Of a stretch of 64,000 bases of DNA, positions 63,373-64,000 are shown piece by piece. The translations under genes were made by a program, and so were the position numbers. The stretch's first letter is position 1. Each line of letters opens with the position of its first letter. Source of the stretch: Bifidobacterium asteroides (GTDB lineage Bacteria; Actinomycetota; Actinomycetes; Actinomycetales; Bifidobacteriaceae); assembly GCF_003202695.1 (NCBI RefSeq), contig NZ_QGLL01000006.1, positions 496,001 through 560,000 of the forward strand. The letters are read 5' to 3'. The notes below the pieces were generated by a model that saw only the letters and a program-made list of their open reading frames with translations, made no database searches and had not been told where the DNA came from.

Positions 63373-64000
63373 CGCTACAGCGACAGCCGATGAGGAAGGC
63401 ATACCATTGACGTCCCCAACCAGAAAGATGGGTCTGCCCAACATCAAGGCGGGCAGGAACAGCAAGCCCCGGCACAGCGGCGGGTTCCGTAGCAGCCACC
63501 GCCTTCGCACCGGCATTTGCCTGGCCCTGACTTTCGTTCTATGCTTTATGACCTCGATGGCGGCGGCCTTCTGGACAGACATCAACGGGCACATGCACGT
63601 GCTCAAGCCCGTCAATCCCCTGACCCAAGCGCACAAGGATCCGGAAGACATCTACAAGGGCAAAACCCTGAACGTCCTAGTGCTGGGTCAGGATACCCGC
63701 GAAGGCAAGGGCAATGCGGACGTGGGCGGCAGCGGGGACGGCCTGGAGGAAAACCACCAGTCGGACACGGCCATGGTGGTCCAGATCGCCGCCGATCGCT
63801 CCTATGTGAACGTGGTCTCCATTCCCAGGGATTCCATCGTAGACGCGCCAGCCTGCACCACCAGCAAGGGCAAGACCATCCCAGCCCGACGTCAGGTCAT
63901 GTTCAACTCAATTTTCGCTGAGGGCTACAACCAAGGCGGCGACGTAACTTCAGCCGCCAGCTGCTCCCTGGCTGCAGTCCGCTCCCTGACCGGCCTGGAC
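63320..64000 (+). CDS. LytR-CpsA-Psr (LCP) family protein, N-terminal part
   Basis: At least 227 residues, running off the window. An Arg/Lys-rich cytoplasmic tail (1-70) is followed by one membrane helix (ICLALTFVLCFMTSMAAAFW, about residues 72-91) and the LCP domain: TLNVLVLGQDTREG near 125 and DTAMVVQIAADRSYVNVVSI near 160. The lipid-phosphate-binding Arg is in SIPRDSIVD. LCP enzymes attach anionic or other glycopolymers to peptidoglycan. It is divergent from whiB and next to the GT2 gene. The ATG chosen has no ribosome site of its own. Confidence 0.88.
   Translation, partial: MTGSRTRHRHPGSSRRNDATATADEEGIPLTSPTRKMGLPNIKAGRNSKPRHSGGFRSSHRLRTGICLALTFVLCFMTSMAAAFWTDINGHMHVLKPVNPLTQAHKDPEDIYKGKTLNVLVLGQDTREGKGNADVGGSGDGLEENHQSDTAMVVQIAADRSYVNVVSIPRDSIVDAPACTTSKGKTIPARRQVMFNSIFAEGYNQGGDVTSAASCSLAAVRSLTGLD

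Overview
The window reads as chromosome of a GC-rich actinobacterium, almost certainly a Bifidobacterium. The strongest sign is the bifid-shunt block (phosphoketolase xfp, then pta and ackA) next to guaA. WhiB, CarD, an ANTAR response regulator, an LCP protein and a proofreading-deficient DNA polymerase I fit the same assignment. The species cannot be fixed from sequence reading alone.

Layout. 0-8.7 kb: an ABC ATPase facing a NarL-type two-component pair, the PcrA/UvrD helicase, a Lys/Asp/Ala-repeat protein, xpt, and an aminotransferase/D-2-hydroxyacid dehydrogenase pair preceded by a 15-codon leader ORF rich in aromatic codons. 9.1-14.3 kb: a probable 2-deoxyribose operon (SorC-type deoR, deoC, FucP-like permease, DUF4432 mutarotase, PfkB kinase). 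14.4-15.7 kb: a chimeric gene remnant and a TetR/PH-like pair. 15.82-23.77 kb: a foreign island flanked by a 13-bp direct repeat of the guaA 3' end. It carries decayed sequence, a small ribbon-helix-helix-like gene, an adenine methyltransferase and a GIY-YIG/DEAH helicase protein with a second methyltransferase-like C-terminus, which together look like an unusual restriction-modification or defence system. 23.75-31.4 kb: guaA, xfp, pta, ackA. 31.5-48.7 kb: mostly minus-strand housekeeping genes (hisN-like, aroA, Nif3, polA, pdtaR, pyk, terC, uvrB, coaE, rpsA, folD), two Nudix genes and two tRNAs. 49-50.7 kb: a metal ABC transporter behind a Zur/Fur-like box. 50.7-56 kb: ispF, carD, an OmpR-type two-component pair and an SOS-controlled umuDC pair. 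56-64 kb: comF and the actinobacterial envelope cluster (HAD phosphatase, zincin-like protein, DUF5719, large GT2 membrane protein, whiB, LCP).

Working together: xfp, pta, ackA and pyk form the acetate/pyruvate end of the fermentation. The deo operon would feed deoxyribose 5-phosphate through DeoC to acetaldehyde and glyceraldehyde 3-phosphate. The aminotransferase/dehydrogenase pair would convert amino acids to 2-hydroxy acids and re-oxidise NADH. LexA-type boxes link uvrB and umuDC in one SOS regulon.

The best candidates for something little described are the guaA island with its methyltransferase/GIY-YIG-helicase pair, the aromatic leader peptide, and the dehydrogenase/asparaginase chimera.
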